64,000 bases of DNA from Terripilifer ovatus (GCA_029222685.1 JARHVB010000086.1:62001-126000); one strand, 5' to 3'; numbered from the stretch's first letter, positions 9,285-17,784 are shown. The notes: generated by a model not told the origin, from the letters alone. Made by a program: numbers and translations.

Positions 9285-9331
9285 TTGACGATAAGTTGGC
9301 CGTACCGTATCTCTGCCTGACAATCTGTCAA
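9285..9331. promoter_or_regulatory. Divergent promoter region with candidate GntR operator
   Basis: Rightward promoter: TTGACG (9285-9290), 17 bases, TATCTC (9308-9313), serving the GntR gene. Leftward promoter: TTGACA on the minus strand (9326-9331) serving the 2OG-oxygenase. A TGACA-ATC-TGTCA inverted repeat (9318-9330) overlaps the leftward -35. It resembles the TTGTCAGACAA site at 10561, and both approximate the FCD-GntR pattern T-N-G-T-N3-A-C-N-A. Confidence 0.45.
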
Positions 9332-9351
9332 CCAAGCAAATTGGCGCGGCG

Positions 9352-10035
9352 ATGAAAAGCAAGGTTCTTCCCAGTTTTCATGTTCAGCCAATTTCGGTCC
9401 TCGATGTCGCGGTTCAACGGCTGCGTGAAGCGATCATGCTGGGACAACTGCTGCCCGGGCAGCGGCTCGTGGAGGGCGATCTGGCGCAGCAGATGGGCAT
9501 CAGCCGGCCCACCTTGCGCGAAGCGATGCGCCGGCTCGAAGCGCAGCAGCTTGTCGTGCTGATCCCCAACAAGGGCGCGCACATCGCCACGCTCGGCCCC
9601 GAGGACGTGGCGGAGATACGCGACGTCTGGAAAATCCTGACCGGCGAAGTCGTTGCCAGGTTTGCGACGCGAGGCTCAGCCGAGGATTTTGCAAAGCTTA
9701 AATCCATGCTGGTGGTCGTTGCCGGCGCAGCACAAAAAGGCGATGCCCTGCCCCTCCTCGCGGCAACCAATGATTTCTTCACGGTGATCCTCGATGGGTC
9801 CGGCAATCGCACGCTCGCCGAATTCATCTGCATCATGGCCGGACGGATCAACTTCCTCCGATCGCAATCCCTGTCGGATCGAACGCATCGCCGGGAGCAT
9901 GTGAGCCAACTCCGCACAACCGTGGACCATATCGTCGTACGGCAGCCGAAGGCCGCGCGGGCCGCGATCGAAGCCCATATCGAATATGCCTGCGACGGCG
10001 CTCTGCAGCAGTCGAAACGAGACCTTGTCGCCTGA
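9352..10035 (+). CDS. GntR-family regulator, FadR/FCD subgroup
   Basis: Transcriptional regulator (227 aa). The N-terminal winged helix (about residues 20-80: VQRLREAIMLGQLLPGQRLVE, with QQMGISRPTLREAMRRLEA) is the GntR signature. The rest is an all-helical FCD ligand domain with E/D and H residues fitting its metal/ligand pocket. It is divergent from the 2OG-oxygenase and co-directional with the small CMD-like gene 38 bases later. Similar palindromes at 9318 and 10561 suggest autoregulation and control of the oxygenase and receptor genes. FCD regulators usually sense small organic acids. Confidence 0.93.
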   Translation: MKSKVLPSFHVQPISVLDVAVQRLREAIMLGQLLPGQRLVEGDLAQQMGISRPTLREAMRRLEAQQLVVLIPNKGAHIATLGPEDVAEIRDVWKILTGEVVARFATRGSAEDFAKLKSMLVVVAGAAQKGDALPLLAATNDFFTVILDGSGNRTLAEFICIMAGRINFLRSQSLSDRTHRREHVSQLRTTVDHIVVRQPKAARAAIEAHIEYACDGALQQSKRDLVA

Positions 10036-10073
10036 GGTGAATCTCAACACACCCAGATTGGGGAGCAATACGC

Positions 10074-10382
10074 ATGTCCTCCGTTTCGCCGTTCGATCGC
10101 TTCAAACAGGCATGTCCCGATGTCGCCTCTCAGTTCATCCAGTTGCGCGCGGCGGCCATCGCCGGCCCGATCGACGAGATCACGCGGGAATTGATCCTGA
10201 TTTCCGCCTTCGCCGGCGCCGGCCTGGAGGAAGGCTTCAAGAACCACGCAAAAGGGCTGCTGGCAAAGGGCGTGTCGAAAGAGGTCCTGCAGCATGCGGT
10301 CGTCATTCCCCTTGGCGCCACGACCCTGTTTCTTCGCGTGGTGGACGCCATGCGATGGATTGACGACGTGACGACGGCCTGA
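10074..10382 (+). CDS. Carboxymuconolactone decarboxylase (CMD/AhpD-like) family protein
   Basis: Small helical protein (102 aa) of the CMD domain family: ITRELILISAFAGAG, then NHAKGLLAKGVSKEVLQHAVVIPL. This matches the core helices of gamma-carboxymuconolactone decarboxylases. The C-x-x-C pair of the peroxidase-type AhpD branch is absent, so a redox role is unlikely. Family members with this length decarboxylate or isomerise lactones, or have no known role. A GGGGAG ribosome site precedes the ATG. It is probably co-transcribed with the GntR gene. Confidence 0.8.
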   Translation: MSSVSPFDRFKQACPDVASQFIQLRAAAIAGPIDEITRELILISAFAGAGLEEGFKNHAKGLLAKGVSKEVLQHAVVIPLGATTLFLRVVDAMRWIDDVTTA

Positions 10383-10560
10383 GAGAGGGTGGACAATCTC
10401 TCAAATTTATAAAAGCGCCCGCCTTGCAGATGCTTTTTCAATTGGCTGACTCACGCATGACATTGGCACGCGCGTTATGCGGACACGGCGTGCGTTTGAT
10501 GCGCATCGTGCCGGAATGTTGGACTTATCGCTCCAGCGCAATTTCTTGACAGGGACCATA

Positions 10561-10571
10561 TTGTCAGACAA
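10561..10571 (+). promoter_or_regulatory. Candidate GntR (FCD) operator before receptor gene
   Basis: TTGTCAGACAA fits the FCD-type GntR operator pattern T-N-G-T-N3-A-C-N-A exactly. It lies 37 bases before the receptor ATG and just downstream of a TTGACA at 10546. The related site at 9318 makes the 9352 regulator the likely binder. This is inference from pattern only. Confidence 0.4.
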
Positions 10572-10607
10572 CCTTGCAATCTCAAGAATGAGCGGCAGGA
10601 GTCCGGG

Positions 10608-11585
10608 ATGACGTATCGGCAGTTTGCATTGGGCCTCGCCTTTTCCCTCGTTGCAAGCGCGTTGATCGCTTCGCCGACCCTGGCGCAGCAGAAGCTGCGG
10701 CCCCTGGCCATCGGGACGGGCAAGTTCGCTGCCGAAACTCCGGAGTATTACGCCAAGAAATACGGCCTGTTCGAAAAGCACGGCCTCGACGTCACCATGA
10801 CCGTGTTCAACAATGGTGCGGACGGCATTGGCGCGACCGTTGGCGGATCGGTTCAATTCACATTCTCAATTCCCAGCATCGGCATGGTCGCCATCCAGAA
10901 TGGCATTGATCTTATTCTGGTCGCGCAACAGGAAGTGACCCAGGCGAGCCCTCCCGATAGCGGCTCGCTCCAGGTGCTCGCCACCTCGCCGATCAAGACT
11001 GTCGCCGATCTGAAAGGAAAAACGATCGGCACGGCCGCGCTCTCAAGCCAGTTCGCGGTTGCCGTCGAGGCGTCACTGAAACGCGGCGGATTGGTACGCG
11101 GCGACTACAAGCTGGTCGAGATGCCGTTTGTCGCTATGGCCAATGCTCTTAAGGGCGGACATGTCGATGCCATCAGCCTGATTGAGCCCTTCACCACACA
11201 GACGACCTCAAGCGGGATCGGCCGTGTCATCTCGTGGCCTTACGTCGAAGCCGTGCCGGGAATGCCGATCGACGCCTGGTATGCACGCAAATCCTTCGTC
11301 GATCGGAATCCCGATGTGGTCGAGGCTTTCACGGCAGCGCTACGCGAAGCCATTGACGCGCTGCGGGCCGATCCGGAAAAGGCGCGGGCGGAAGTCGCGG
11401 CATTTTCCGGCTTGAATCCCGACCTGATCAAGCAGATGCCGATCTCGAACTGGGATTATCGCGTCCGGCTGAAGAACTGGGACGCCACCATCAAGATGAT
11501 GGCCGATGCGGGCGTGCTGAAGAACCCGAAGAAGGCCGCCGACTATATGGCGCCGCAAATGCTGAAGCACGTCGTTCCCGATTAG
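10608..11585 (+). CDS. NMT1/TauA-type ABC substrate-binding protein (orphan)
   Basis: Periplasmic receptor (325 aa) of the nitrate/taurine/thiamine-precursor type. Residues 1-26 are a Sec leader ending LAQQ. The mature protein has PEYYAKKYGLFEKHGLDVTM, then DGIGATVGGSVQF, typical of the NMT1/SsuA-like fold. ATPase and permease genes are not adjacent, so it must work with a transporter elsewhere or serve as a sensor. AGGAG sits 7-8 bases before the ATG. A GntR-type site lies just upstream. Confidence 0.9.
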   Translation: MTYRQFALGLAFSLVASALIASPTLAQQKLRPLAIGTGKFAAETPEYYAKKYGLFEKHGLDVTMTVFNNGADGIGATVGGSVQFTFSIPSIGMVAIQNGIDLILVAQQEVTQASPPDSGSLQVLATSPIKTVADLKGKTIGTAALSSQFAVAVEASLKRGGLVRGDYKLVEMPFVAMANALKGGHVDAISLIEPFTTQTTSSGIGRVISWPYVEAVPGMPIDAWYARKSFVDRNPDVVEAFTAALREAIDALRADPEKARAEVAAFSGLNPDLIKQMPISNWDYRVRLKNWDATIKMMADAGVLKNPKKAADYMAPQMLKHVVPD

Positions 11586-11738
11586 GCGTATTGATATTCA
11601 CGTGATGCCGGCCTGCAAATGCCGGTTCTCTGCGCTTCCGGTGCTCACGTACTGAAGTACGCCAGATTCTAAAATAGAACTGCCGGTTCTCGAGAACCGC
11701 CATTTTCGGCGCGGTCTGACGTGAATATAAATACGCCT
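11584..11738. repeat. Long imperfect inverted repeat between convergent genes
   Basis: Two 47-base arms (11584-11630 and 11692-11738) are inverted copies: the outer 20 bases differ at one position and the innermost 9-10 bases also match, with a diverged middle. The loop holds smaller palindromes: CGTACTGAAGTACG near 11648, and GGTTCTCGAGAACC next to the right arm. It fills the gap between the receptor stop (11585) and the amidase stop (11751). It could act as a bidirectional terminator, and resembles REP-type intergenic elements. Confidence 0.8.
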
Positions 11739-11750
11739 GCTCGGGCAAGT

Positions 11751-13118
11751 TTAAGAACGCGCGAACACCCGCTCGACGGCCGCTGCCCATTTCAACAGCT
11801 CCTTGTCGCGACCGCCCGTTGACGCCAGCGTCAGCCCCACCGGCGTGCCGTCGAGCGTCTCGATCGGCAGCGAGATGGCGCACCCATCCCACATGTTGAC
11901 GGCGGTGGAATTCCGCAGACACAGGAGATTGAAACGGCCGAAGTCATCCGGCGTGACGCATTCGGCAATGGCGGGCGGCACGATCGGTGTCGTCGGGAAA
12001 GCCACCACATCAAATGCCGCCAGACGTTTTGCAACGCGATTGACGAAGCTTTCGCGCTCGGCCTTGAGTTGAACATAGTCGGCGGCCGTCTGTTCCAGGC
12101 CGCGCCTGATGCGCGTGATGACCAGCGGATCATAAGCCTCGGCGGCCGTTTTGATCAGTTCGCTGTGCCAGGCATAGCTCTCGGCGGCCGGAAATCCACC
12201 TTTGCGGTTGATGATGGGAATTTCACCCAGCTCTGCAAATTCGCCTTCGCTGACCTGAGCGCCGGCCTTGGCCAAAATCGTGAGCGCATGGCGAAATGCG
12301 AACGTCACCGCGCTGTCCGCGCCATCCAGAAAGTAATTGCTGGGTGCGAACACACGCAGTCCCGCAACATCGCGCACCGCCTCGAGCGTGGAGGGCTCGC
12401 CACCGGACAGGATGTCATCGAGCACCATGCAGCAGGAGACGCTTCGCGCCAGCGGCCCGACGGAATCGAGCGTTTGCGACAGCGGAACCGCGCCAGCCTT
12501 CGATACCCGGCTGGCCGTCGGCTTGAAGCCGACAATGCCGTTGAACGCAGCGGGAATGCGGCATGAACCGCCGGTATCCGTGCCGAGGCCCGCATGAGCC
12601 ATGCCGTCGATCACCGAGACGGCGGCGCCGGACGACGAGCCGCCGGGGACGCGGTCGGTCTGGCGGTCCCAGGCGCCACGCGGCGTACCGAAATGCGGGT
12701 TGAGTCCCAGCCCCGAAAAGGCGAACTCGGACATGTTCGTGCGGCCGATGACGATGAAGCCGGCGCGCTTCAACAGGCGGACCGCTTCGGCATCTGCGCT
12801 GGCCGCAGGCGCCTTCGCCAGCACGATCGAGCCGGCGCGGGTGACTTCGCCCGCCAGATCGAACAGATCCTTGACCGATATCGGTATGCCGGCAAAGCGT
12901 GACGGCGCCGCCCCGTTGGCGCGCAGAGCATCAAAAGCATCGGCAAGCGCCAGCGCCTTTACTGCGGCGACGGCGATAAAAGCTTTGCTCCCCTCGCCGG
13001 CGGGGTCGTCGATCCGCGCCAGGCACTTTTCGACCAGAGTACGACTGGTCACCCTGCCGCTTTCCAATTCAGCCGCCAGCTCTTCGAGCGTCGGACCCGA
13101 CGTCAACGGTGCCGTCAT
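11751..13118 (-). CDS. Amidase-signature-family hydrolase
   Basis: Cytoplasmic amidase (455 aa) with the complete Ser-cisSer-Lys triad: K83 in SVKDLF, cis-S161 in GGSSSG and nucleophile S185 in DTGGSCRIPA. It hydrolyses an amide (or aryl/ureido bond) to acid and ammonia/amine. The open frame extends to 13400 but overlaps the cupin gene; ATG 13118 starts one base after the cupin stop, so the two are coupled. It is the last gene of the minus-strand operon that begins with DUF2848, suggesting an amide-bearing substrate. Confidence 0.93.
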   Translation of the reverse strand: MTAPLTSGPTLEELAAELESGRVTSRTLVEKCLARIDDPAGEGSKAFIAVAAVKALALADAFDALRANGAAPSRFAGIPISVKDLFDLAGEVTRAGSIVLAKAPAASADAEAVRLLKRAGFIVIGRTNMSEFAFSGLGLNPHFGTPRGAWDRQTDRVPGGSSSGAAVSVIDGMAHAGLGTDTGGSCRIPAAFNGIVGFKPTASRVSKAGAVPLSQTLDSVGPLARSVSCCMVLDDILSGGEPSTLEAVRDVAGLRVFAPSNYFLDGADSAVTFAFRHALTILAKAGAQVSEGEFAELGEIPIINRKGGFPAAESYAWHSELIKTAAEAYDPLVITRIRRGLEQTAADYVQLKAERESFVNRVAKRLAAFDVVAFPTTPIVPPAIAECVTPDDFGRFNLLCLRNSTAVNMWDGCAISLPIETLDGTPVGLTLASTGGRDKELLKWAAAVERVFARS

Positions 13119-13119
13119 T

Positions 13120-13500
13120 TCAGACCGGATCGTAATAGTGGATTTCGAGCAGGATGCAGCCGGTATCCGAGCGGAAAGGTCCATGCACGGCGCCCGGCGG
13201 ACGGCAGGCATAGGTGAAGGGCTGAAAGGATTCGCCGCCTTTGCCTTCCTTGTCGTTGCCGACCACCAGGTCGCCCGAAACCAGGAAGACTTCCTCCCAG
13301 TAATTATGAACGAACGGCTCGGTCGTGTAGCAACCGGGATCGAAATGCAAAAGCCGCGTCCGGCTGCCGCGCTTGTTCTTCTCGTCCAGGCCACCGGCAA
13401 TGATCTTCTGCTGGATGCCGCTCGGATAACCAGCCGGCACTTCCCAGCCTGATTTCATGTCGAGCGTATGAAACTCGTCGTGCAGCTTGTTCATTGCCAT
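13120..13500 (-). CDS. Single-domain cupin protein
   Basis: Small beta-barrel protein (126 aa). The metal-site motif is visible: FDPGCYTTEPFVHNYWEEVFLVSGDL (written in part), where H, E and the following G-D form cupin motif 1. PPGAVHGPFRS carries the motif 2 histidine. Such stand-alone cupins bind Fe/Mn/Zn and act as dioxygenases, decarboxylases or ligand binders; this one cannot be assigned. It lies between the receptor and amidase genes in one operon and is one base upstream of the amidase start. Confidence 0.85.
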   Translation of the reverse strand: MAMNKLHDEFHTLDMKSGWEVPAGYPSGIQQKIIAGGLDEKNKRGSRTRLLHFDPGCYTTEPFVHNYWEEVFLVSGDLVVGNDKEGKGGESFQPFTYACRPPGAVHGPFRSDTGCILLEIHYYDPV

Positions 13501-13509
13501 CTCAATCTC

Positions 13510-14430
13510 CTACTTCCAGAGTGCGCGAAGGTCGGTTGCGACCACGTCTTCGTATGCGGCGTCGCCATCCAGAATCTTCATGTCGCGGGCGAACTGATTC
13601 ATATCCCGCACGAACTCTTCCGAGATGACGGGACTGTAGAACGGCAGATCGCGGCGGATCAGCTCGGCGATCAAGGTTGCTTCCGTTTCCGGAAACAATT
13701 TCTTGCCGATGCCGGTCGCAAGCGTCGGGTCGGCGGTCAACGCCTTCTGCGCCGCAGTCACGGCGCGGATGGCGGCCGCGGCTTTCTCCGGTTCCTCGCG
13801 CACCATGCGGTCGGTGGTGGCGATGGAGGCCATCGTATAATTGAAGCATTCCTTTGGGCCGTCACCACGGCGGATGTCGAGCACGACTTTGCCGATGCCC
13901 TTGCGCACGGCCACTTCGGTGCCCATGCCATTGGCCCAGAAGCCGTCGATCTTGCCGTCCTCCAACGCCTTGGCTGCCGTCACGCCGAAATTGATGCCGG
14001 CGCCCACGGCGCCGGGAACCGGCATGATCTTGATGTTGTCGCGCTCGGTGTCGAGGCCGGCGGCAGCAACAAGGCGCCGCAAGCCCATCTCCACCCAGGG
14101 GGCCGCGCCGATCGTGCACCCCTTGATGACGGAAACGTCGCCCTTCTCCTTCACCAGGTCGGGACGCATGACGAGGAACCAGTACATCCCCTGCCCCTGG
14201 GCGCACAGCAGCTTCACGCCTTTCCAGTTGGGAAAGGCGGCAAGGGCCGAGTGGGCGGAGCCGCCGACGAAATCGACCTCGCCATCGCGCAAGGCGGCAT
14301 AGGACTTGTCGACCGGGAAGATCAACTCAAGCGAAACGTCGAGCCCCTCCTGCTTGAAAAAGCCGAGTTCAACCGCGGCGACCGCAGGGAAGTAGGAATT
14401 CGAAATGAGATCGGGAACAGCCAGTTTCAT
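13510..14430 (-). CDS. NMT1-like substrate-binding fold protein lacking a signal peptide
   Basis: Receptor-fold protein (306 aa) related to the ABC receptors for thiamine precursors/nitrate. MKLAVPDLISNSYFPAVAA, then VELGFFKQEGLDVSLEL is directly at the N-terminus, with no hydrophobic leader and no in-frame upstream start that adds one. Close relative of the protein at 49402, sharing GERLFP/GKKLFP, ELIRRD-PFY and RRGDGP motifs. It may be cytoplasmic, as an effector sensor or THI5-like enzyme, rather than a transporter receptor. It sits downstream of gntR in the operon; no ATPase or permease is adjacent. Confidence 0.82.
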   Translation of the reverse strand: MKLAVPDLISNSYFPAVAAVELGFFKQEGLDVSLELIFPVDKSYAALRDGEVDFVGGSAHSALAAFPNWKGVKLLCAQGQGMYWFLVMRPDLVKEKGDVSVIKGCTIGAAPWVEMGLRRLVAAAGLDTERDNIKIMPVPGAVGAGINFGVTAAKALEDGKIDGFWANGMGTEVAVRKGIGKVVLDIRRGDGPKECFNYTMASIATTDRMVREEPEKAAAAIRAVTAAQKALTADPTLATGIGKKLFPETEATLIAELIRRDLPFYSPVISEEFVRDMNQFARDMKILDGDAAYEDVVATDLRALWK

Positions 14431-14472
14431 TCTGTTTCACTCACACTCAAAGAAATGGGATACCAGGCGGAT

Positions 14473-15201
14473 CTATCGGGGCGGCATCGACTGCTGCATG
14501 AGATTGCGGCGGAAATGCTCGATATGGGCCCGCATGGCTGCTTCGGCCTCATCCGCATTGCGGTTCTTGATCGCGTCCAGGATGTTCTGGTGCTGGCGCT
14601 GGACCGCCTCGTTCTGGCCGGGCTGCACGAGAGACAGAAACCAGAACCTGAGCGAACGATCGTTGAGCTTGATGATCACGTCGCTCAGAACATCATTGCG
14701 GGCGGCGCGCGAAAGGGCGGTGTGGAATTCGCTGTCGAGCAGCATCAACTGCTCGATGTTGCGCGCCGGCAGCCATTGCTCGGCGCGTGCCAGAATGTCG
14801 GTCAGATGCGCTATGTTCGAACTGTCCGCCAGTTCGGCCGCGCGTCTGGCGCAATAGGTCTCGTTGAGCAGCCGCACATCGACGATCTCCATGATCTCCT
14901 CGAAGCTGACGGCGTTGACGAAGATGCCTTTGCGCGGCCGTATCGAGACCATGCCTTCGAGCATGAGCCGATCGATGGCCTGATGGACCGGCGTGCGGCC
15001 GATTCCCAGCAGGGCCGAAACGTGCATTTCGTTGATGAACTCACCCGGCTTGAAAGCGCAGGTGATGATCTTGTGCTTGATCGCCCGGTAGGCCGCATCC
15101 TTAAGCGAGATGGCGCCTTCTTCGGGAAACGGCGGCGCAGAGGCTTGCGCCATCCCGGGCGGGGCAACTGCCAGCTTCTTGCGAGCGGCGGGCGTCGTCA
15201 T
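14473..15201 (-). CDS. GntR-family regulator, FCD subgroup
   Basis: Regulator (242 aa). An approximately 30-residue low-complexity N-terminal extension precedes the GntR winged helix (AAYRAIKHKIITCAFKPGEFI, with LLGIGRTPVHQAIDRL). A helical FCD effector domain follows (DVRLLNETYCARRAAELA, then DSEFHTALSRAA). The start ATG overlaps the DUF2848 stop (ATGA), so it is translated with that gene. It probably regulates its own operon in response to a pathway acid. Confidence 0.92.
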   Translation of the reverse strand: MTTPAARKKLAVAPPGMAQASAPPFPEEGAISLKDAAYRAIKHKIITCAFKPGEFINEMHVSALLGIGRTPVHQAIDRLMLEGMVSIRPRKGIFVNAVSFEEIMEIVDVRLLNETYCARRAAELADSSNIAHLTDILARAEQWLPARNIEQLMLLDSEFHTALSRAARNDVLSDVIIKLNDRSLRFWFLSLVQPGQNEAVQRQHQNILDAIKNRNADEAEAAMRAHIEHFRRNLMQQSMPPR

Positions 15202-15902
15202 CCCACGACCGGCAATGTCTTGATGTCGTAACCGTGCTCAATCTTGCGTTTCAGCACAGGGTCTTCGATTTCGAATTCGAATCGCGAAGCGGGCCGGATG
15301 CCGCCCTTCGCGGCAAAGGTGCCGCAGAACATCATGGTTCCTTCCGGCAGTTTCTTCGCGTCACCGATTCCATCGATGAGCGTTTGCGGATCCAGCATGC
15401 TGGCGACAGTGCCTTCCTGATACAGGACACGCTTGCCGTTTTCGTAGATGAACGAGCGCATAATGAGGCTGTCCCAATGGCCGGCGACGTCATCGAACGT
15501 CCAGAAGGATGGCGCAATCGGCTTGTCGCACATCTGCTTGGACACGGTGATGTTATACTTTTCGACTTCCCGGTCGGTATGATCCGAACCGACGCCGACC
15601 CAGAGCTTCCCTTGCCACTGCGCCACCACGAATTCGACTTCGCCGCTGGACTCAGTGCCCGTGGCCTCGATGCTGTTTGCGGTCGTCACACGGGCTGCAG
15701 AGGCGCGGTAATAAATGGGCGTGCTGGCGGGGCGCGCGATGCCGAGTTCTTCCAGCTCCCTGATGTGTTTTTCGACGGCCGCCTTGTCGCGCCCCGTCCA
15801 CCCCGCGATGACCAGAGAGGAAACAGGAAAGCGAGCGCGATCAGAGGCTTCTTTTGTCATGGTGTGAACGTCGACGAAGTGGGTGGCGGTCAAGATACTC
15901 AT
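15198..15902 (-). CDS. DUF2848 family protein
   Basis: Uncharacterised family protein (234 aa) recognised by VSSLVIAGWTGRDKAAVEKHI near the N-terminus, followed by TPIYYRASAARVTTAN and GVGSDHTDREVE. Members are considered related to the fumarylacetoacetate-hydrolase fold, and the family often accompanies amidase and receptor genes, as here. The frame opens at a TTG (15923); ATG 15902 gives the normal family length, and a further ATG at 15860 would trim the first strand. First gene of a five-gene operon ending with the amidase. A lyase/hydrolase role is inference. Confidence 0.88.
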   Translation of the reverse strand: MSILTATHFVDVHTMTKEASDRARFPVSSLVIAGWTGRDKAAVEKHIRELEELGIARPASTPIYYRASAARVTTANSIEATGTESSGEVEFVVAQWQGKLWVGVGSDHTDREVEKYNITVSKQMCDKPIAPSFWTFDDVAGHWDSLIMRSFIYENGKRVLYQEGTVASMLDPQTLIDGIGDAKKLPEGTMMFCGTFAAKGGIRPASRFEFEIEDPVLKRKIEHGYDIKTLPVVG

Positions 15903-15947
15903 GTGAAATATCAGAACACGCAACCCCGGGCCAAGTCAATAGAGAAA

Positions 15948-15966
15948 CCTGGCCGGCCCGGCCAGG
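15948..15966. promoter_or_regulatory. Perfect 19-base GC palindrome in divergent promoter region
   Basis: CCTGGCCGG-C-CCGGCCAGG lies between the DUF2848 operon (leftward) and the GST gene (rightward). A minus-strand TTGACT sits beside it at about 15932-15937. It could be an operator or a short hairpin; no regulator is implied. Confidence 0.4.
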
Positions 15967-16060
15967 CGTTTGGACAGCGACGGAAAAGACGCTCGCAATA
16001 AAAGCACAAGCAAGTCTAGTCTCGTCTGAAACCGACAGGCCCCGACGGAGTTGCTGAGAC

Positions 16061-16786
16061 ATGGCATACAAACTCTATTACTGGTCCGGCATTCCCGGAC
16101 GCGGCGAATTTGTGCGGATGGCGCTCGAAGAGGCCGGCGCCGCTTACGAAGATATCTCGTTGCAAAAGGGTGGCGATCAACTGGTCGCCCAGTTCGGCAA
16201 AGATCCGAAGGTTCTGCATCCCTCCTTCGCACCGCCGTTTCTGCAGGACGGCGAAGTGCTTGTCGGGCAAACGTCGGCCATCCTGCTCTATCTGGGTCCC
16301 CGGCTTAAGCTCACGCCTAACGATCCGGCTCAGGCGCTGTGGGTGCATCAGATCCAGTTGACGATAGCCGACATGGTTGACGAAGCGCATGATGTTCATC
16401 ACCCTATCGGTTCCCACAAATATTACGAAGACCAGATCCCCGAGGCCCGCAAGCGCGCCAAGGGGTTTCGCAAAATGCGTATCCCAAAATATCTCGCCTG
16501 GTTCGAAACGGTGCTCAGCCGCAATCCGGACGGCCCCGACTTCCTGGCCGGCGGCAAACTCACTTATGCCGATCTGTCGCTCTTCCATCTCATCGAGGGG
16601 CTGAAATACGCATTTCCGAACGCGATGAAATCAGCCCTGACGGAAGTGAAACATGTGCCGCGGCTTTGCAAGGCGGTGAGCAATCGGCCGCAGATCAAAG
16701 CCTACCTGAAATCCCCTCGCCGCAAGGATTTTAACGAGGATGGCATTTTCCGACACTATCCGAGTCTGGACAAACGCAAGGCCTAA
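16061..16786 (+). CDS. Glutathione S-transferase family protein
   Basis: Cytosolic GST (241 aa). The N-terminal thioredoxin-like domain starts MAYKLYYWSGIPGRGEFVRM, with Tyr6/7 and a nearby Ser as candidate catalytic residues, and has the cis-Pro element in FAPPFLQDGEVLVGQTSAIL. The helical C-terminal domain (about residues 90-240) has GKLTYADLSLFHLIEG. It resembles the alpha/mu/pi-like Nu-type sets with a Tyr-rich N-terminus. In catabolic regions GSTs isomerise or dehalogenate ring-cleavage products. It is divergent from the DUF2848 operon. Confidence 0.88.
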   Translation: MAYKLYYWSGIPGRGEFVRMALEEAGAAYEDISLQKGGDQLVAQFGKDPKVLHPSFAPPFLQDGEVLVGQTSAILLYLGPRLKLTPNDPAQALWVHQIQLTIADMVDEAHDVHHPIGSHKYYEDQIPEARKRAKGFRKMRIPKYLAWFETVLSRNPDGPDFLAGGKLTYADLSLFHLIEGLKYAFPNAMKSALTEVKHVPRLCKAVSNRPQIKAYLKSPRRKDFNEDGIFRHYPSLDKRKA

Positions 16787-16808
16787 GAGTCTGACGCGAA
16801 AGTAACGT

Positions 16809-16912
16809 TGTCATTCCCCAGGGCCGCGTAGCGGGCGAGCGGAATCCAACGGCCAAGATCCGAGAGGTTGCCCTGGATTCCCGCTCTGCGCTTCGCTTGG
16901 CGGGAATGACAC
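16809..16912. repeat. Interspersed palindromic repeat (REP-like)
   Basis: Roughly 100-base element bounded by TGTCATTCC at the left and its complement GGAATGACA at the right, with internal GGAATCC/GGATTCCCG and GCGGGCGAGCGGA segments. This type of TCATTCC...GGAATGA intergenic element is widespread in alphaproteobacterial genomes. It follows the GST gene and precedes the EutC stop. Confidence 0.7.
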
Positions 16913-16999
16913 ACGGATGATGGATCAACAACAAGCTAGAAGACGTTGCAATACGGGCCTCACTTTTCAGCCAGGCTCCAGGCTGGAAGCCATCATCCG

Positions 17000-17016
17000 C
17001 CCTTGAACAGCAAGGG
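17000..17016 (-). terminator. Hairpin downstream of eutC (terminator-like)
   Basis: CCCTTG-AACAG-CAAGGG, a 6-base stem located 16 bases beyond the EutC stop on the minus strand. There is no strong T-run after it, so Rho-independent termination is uncertain. A nearly identical hairpin lies beyond the monooxygenase stop near 38661. Confidence 0.4.
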
Positions 17017-17031
17017 TCAGATGAGGATCCT

Positions 17032-17784
17032 CTAACTTTCGCCGCCTTTCTCGATACCAAGGCCTCCTGCATCTGGCGCAGCATCTTTGAGATCGACGCC
17101 CGTCAGTTTGCGCGCCAGCGCTTCACTCATCAGCCACGCCGCCTTTTGCGCTGCCTGTTCGGGGTTCAACCCATCCGCATGGATGTTGGAAATGCAGTTC
17201 CGCTGCGCATCGGTGCGGCCCGGTTGCGGATTGTAAGTGATATAGACACCCATGCTATGCGGCACGCTGAGGCCCGGGCGCTCGCCGATGAGGACGACCG
17301 CCAGACTGGCCTCAAGCCTGCTGCCGATCTCGTCGCCGATTGCAACTCGCGCCTGCTGCGCCAGCACGATCGGCGCGAAACGCCATGAGGCCAGCCTGTC
17401 CATGCAGGCCGAGATGAAGGCTGCGGCATTGTCGTTGACGGCCTTGGCGGAAAGTCCGTCGGCAACGACGAAGACCGCATCGAAAGGACCTCGCGAAAGG
17501 TCATCGGCCCAACTTCGGTCGAGCTGGCGCCCAAGGTCCGGCCGGCGCAGATACTGGATGCGGTCCCGCGCGAGGCTCGACACCTGCCGCACGTGCAAGG
17601 GTTGCAACTCCGCCGTCAGACGCGCCACATCCAGCGTCGTTCCCACGGCGTCGCGGGCGCGGGCATGGGCGAGCTGGAACGTCAGAAGGTCCCCGAGCGG
17701 TGGCGCATCGCCGGCCCGGCCGAGGCCGACGCGGGCGATGGTGGTCGCGCGCAGGGAAGCCCAGAGGTTGCGTTCAACCGCCAC
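17032..17784 (-). CDS. eutC: Ethanolamine ammonia-lyase small (light) subunit
   Basis: Small subunit (250 aa) of adenosylcobalamin-dependent ethanolamine ammonia-lyase, which converts ethanolamine to acetaldehyde and ammonia. EutC hallmarks are TFQLAHARARDAV, then GERPGLSVPHSMGVYITY and QRNCISNIHADGL near the C-terminus; it contributes to B12 binding. The GTG start at 17784 overlaps eutB by 11 bases, so the pair is coupled. No eutA reactivase, acetaldehyde dehydrogenase or microcompartment shell genes are in the window. Confidence 0.96.
   Translation of the reverse strand: MAVERNLWASLRATTIARVGLGRAGDAPPLGDLLTFQLAHARARDAVGTTLDVARLTAELQPLHVRQVSSLARDRIQYLRRPDLGRQLDRSWADDLSRGPFDAVFVVADGLSAKAVNDNAAAFISACMDRLASWRFAPIVLAQQARVAIGDEIGSRLEASLAVVLIGERPGLSVPHSMGVYITYNPQPGRTDAQRNCISNIHADGLNPEQAAQKAAWLMSEALARKLTGVDLKDAAPDAGGLGIEKGGES

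Noticed and set aside
10074..10382. AhpD-type alkylhydroperoxidase
   Set aside because: The C-x-x-C redox pair required for peroxidase activity is absent; only the CMD fold signature remains.
13468..15231. 587-codon plus-strand frame
   Set aside because: Mirror of the receptor-gntR genes on the other strand; no ribosome site or motif.
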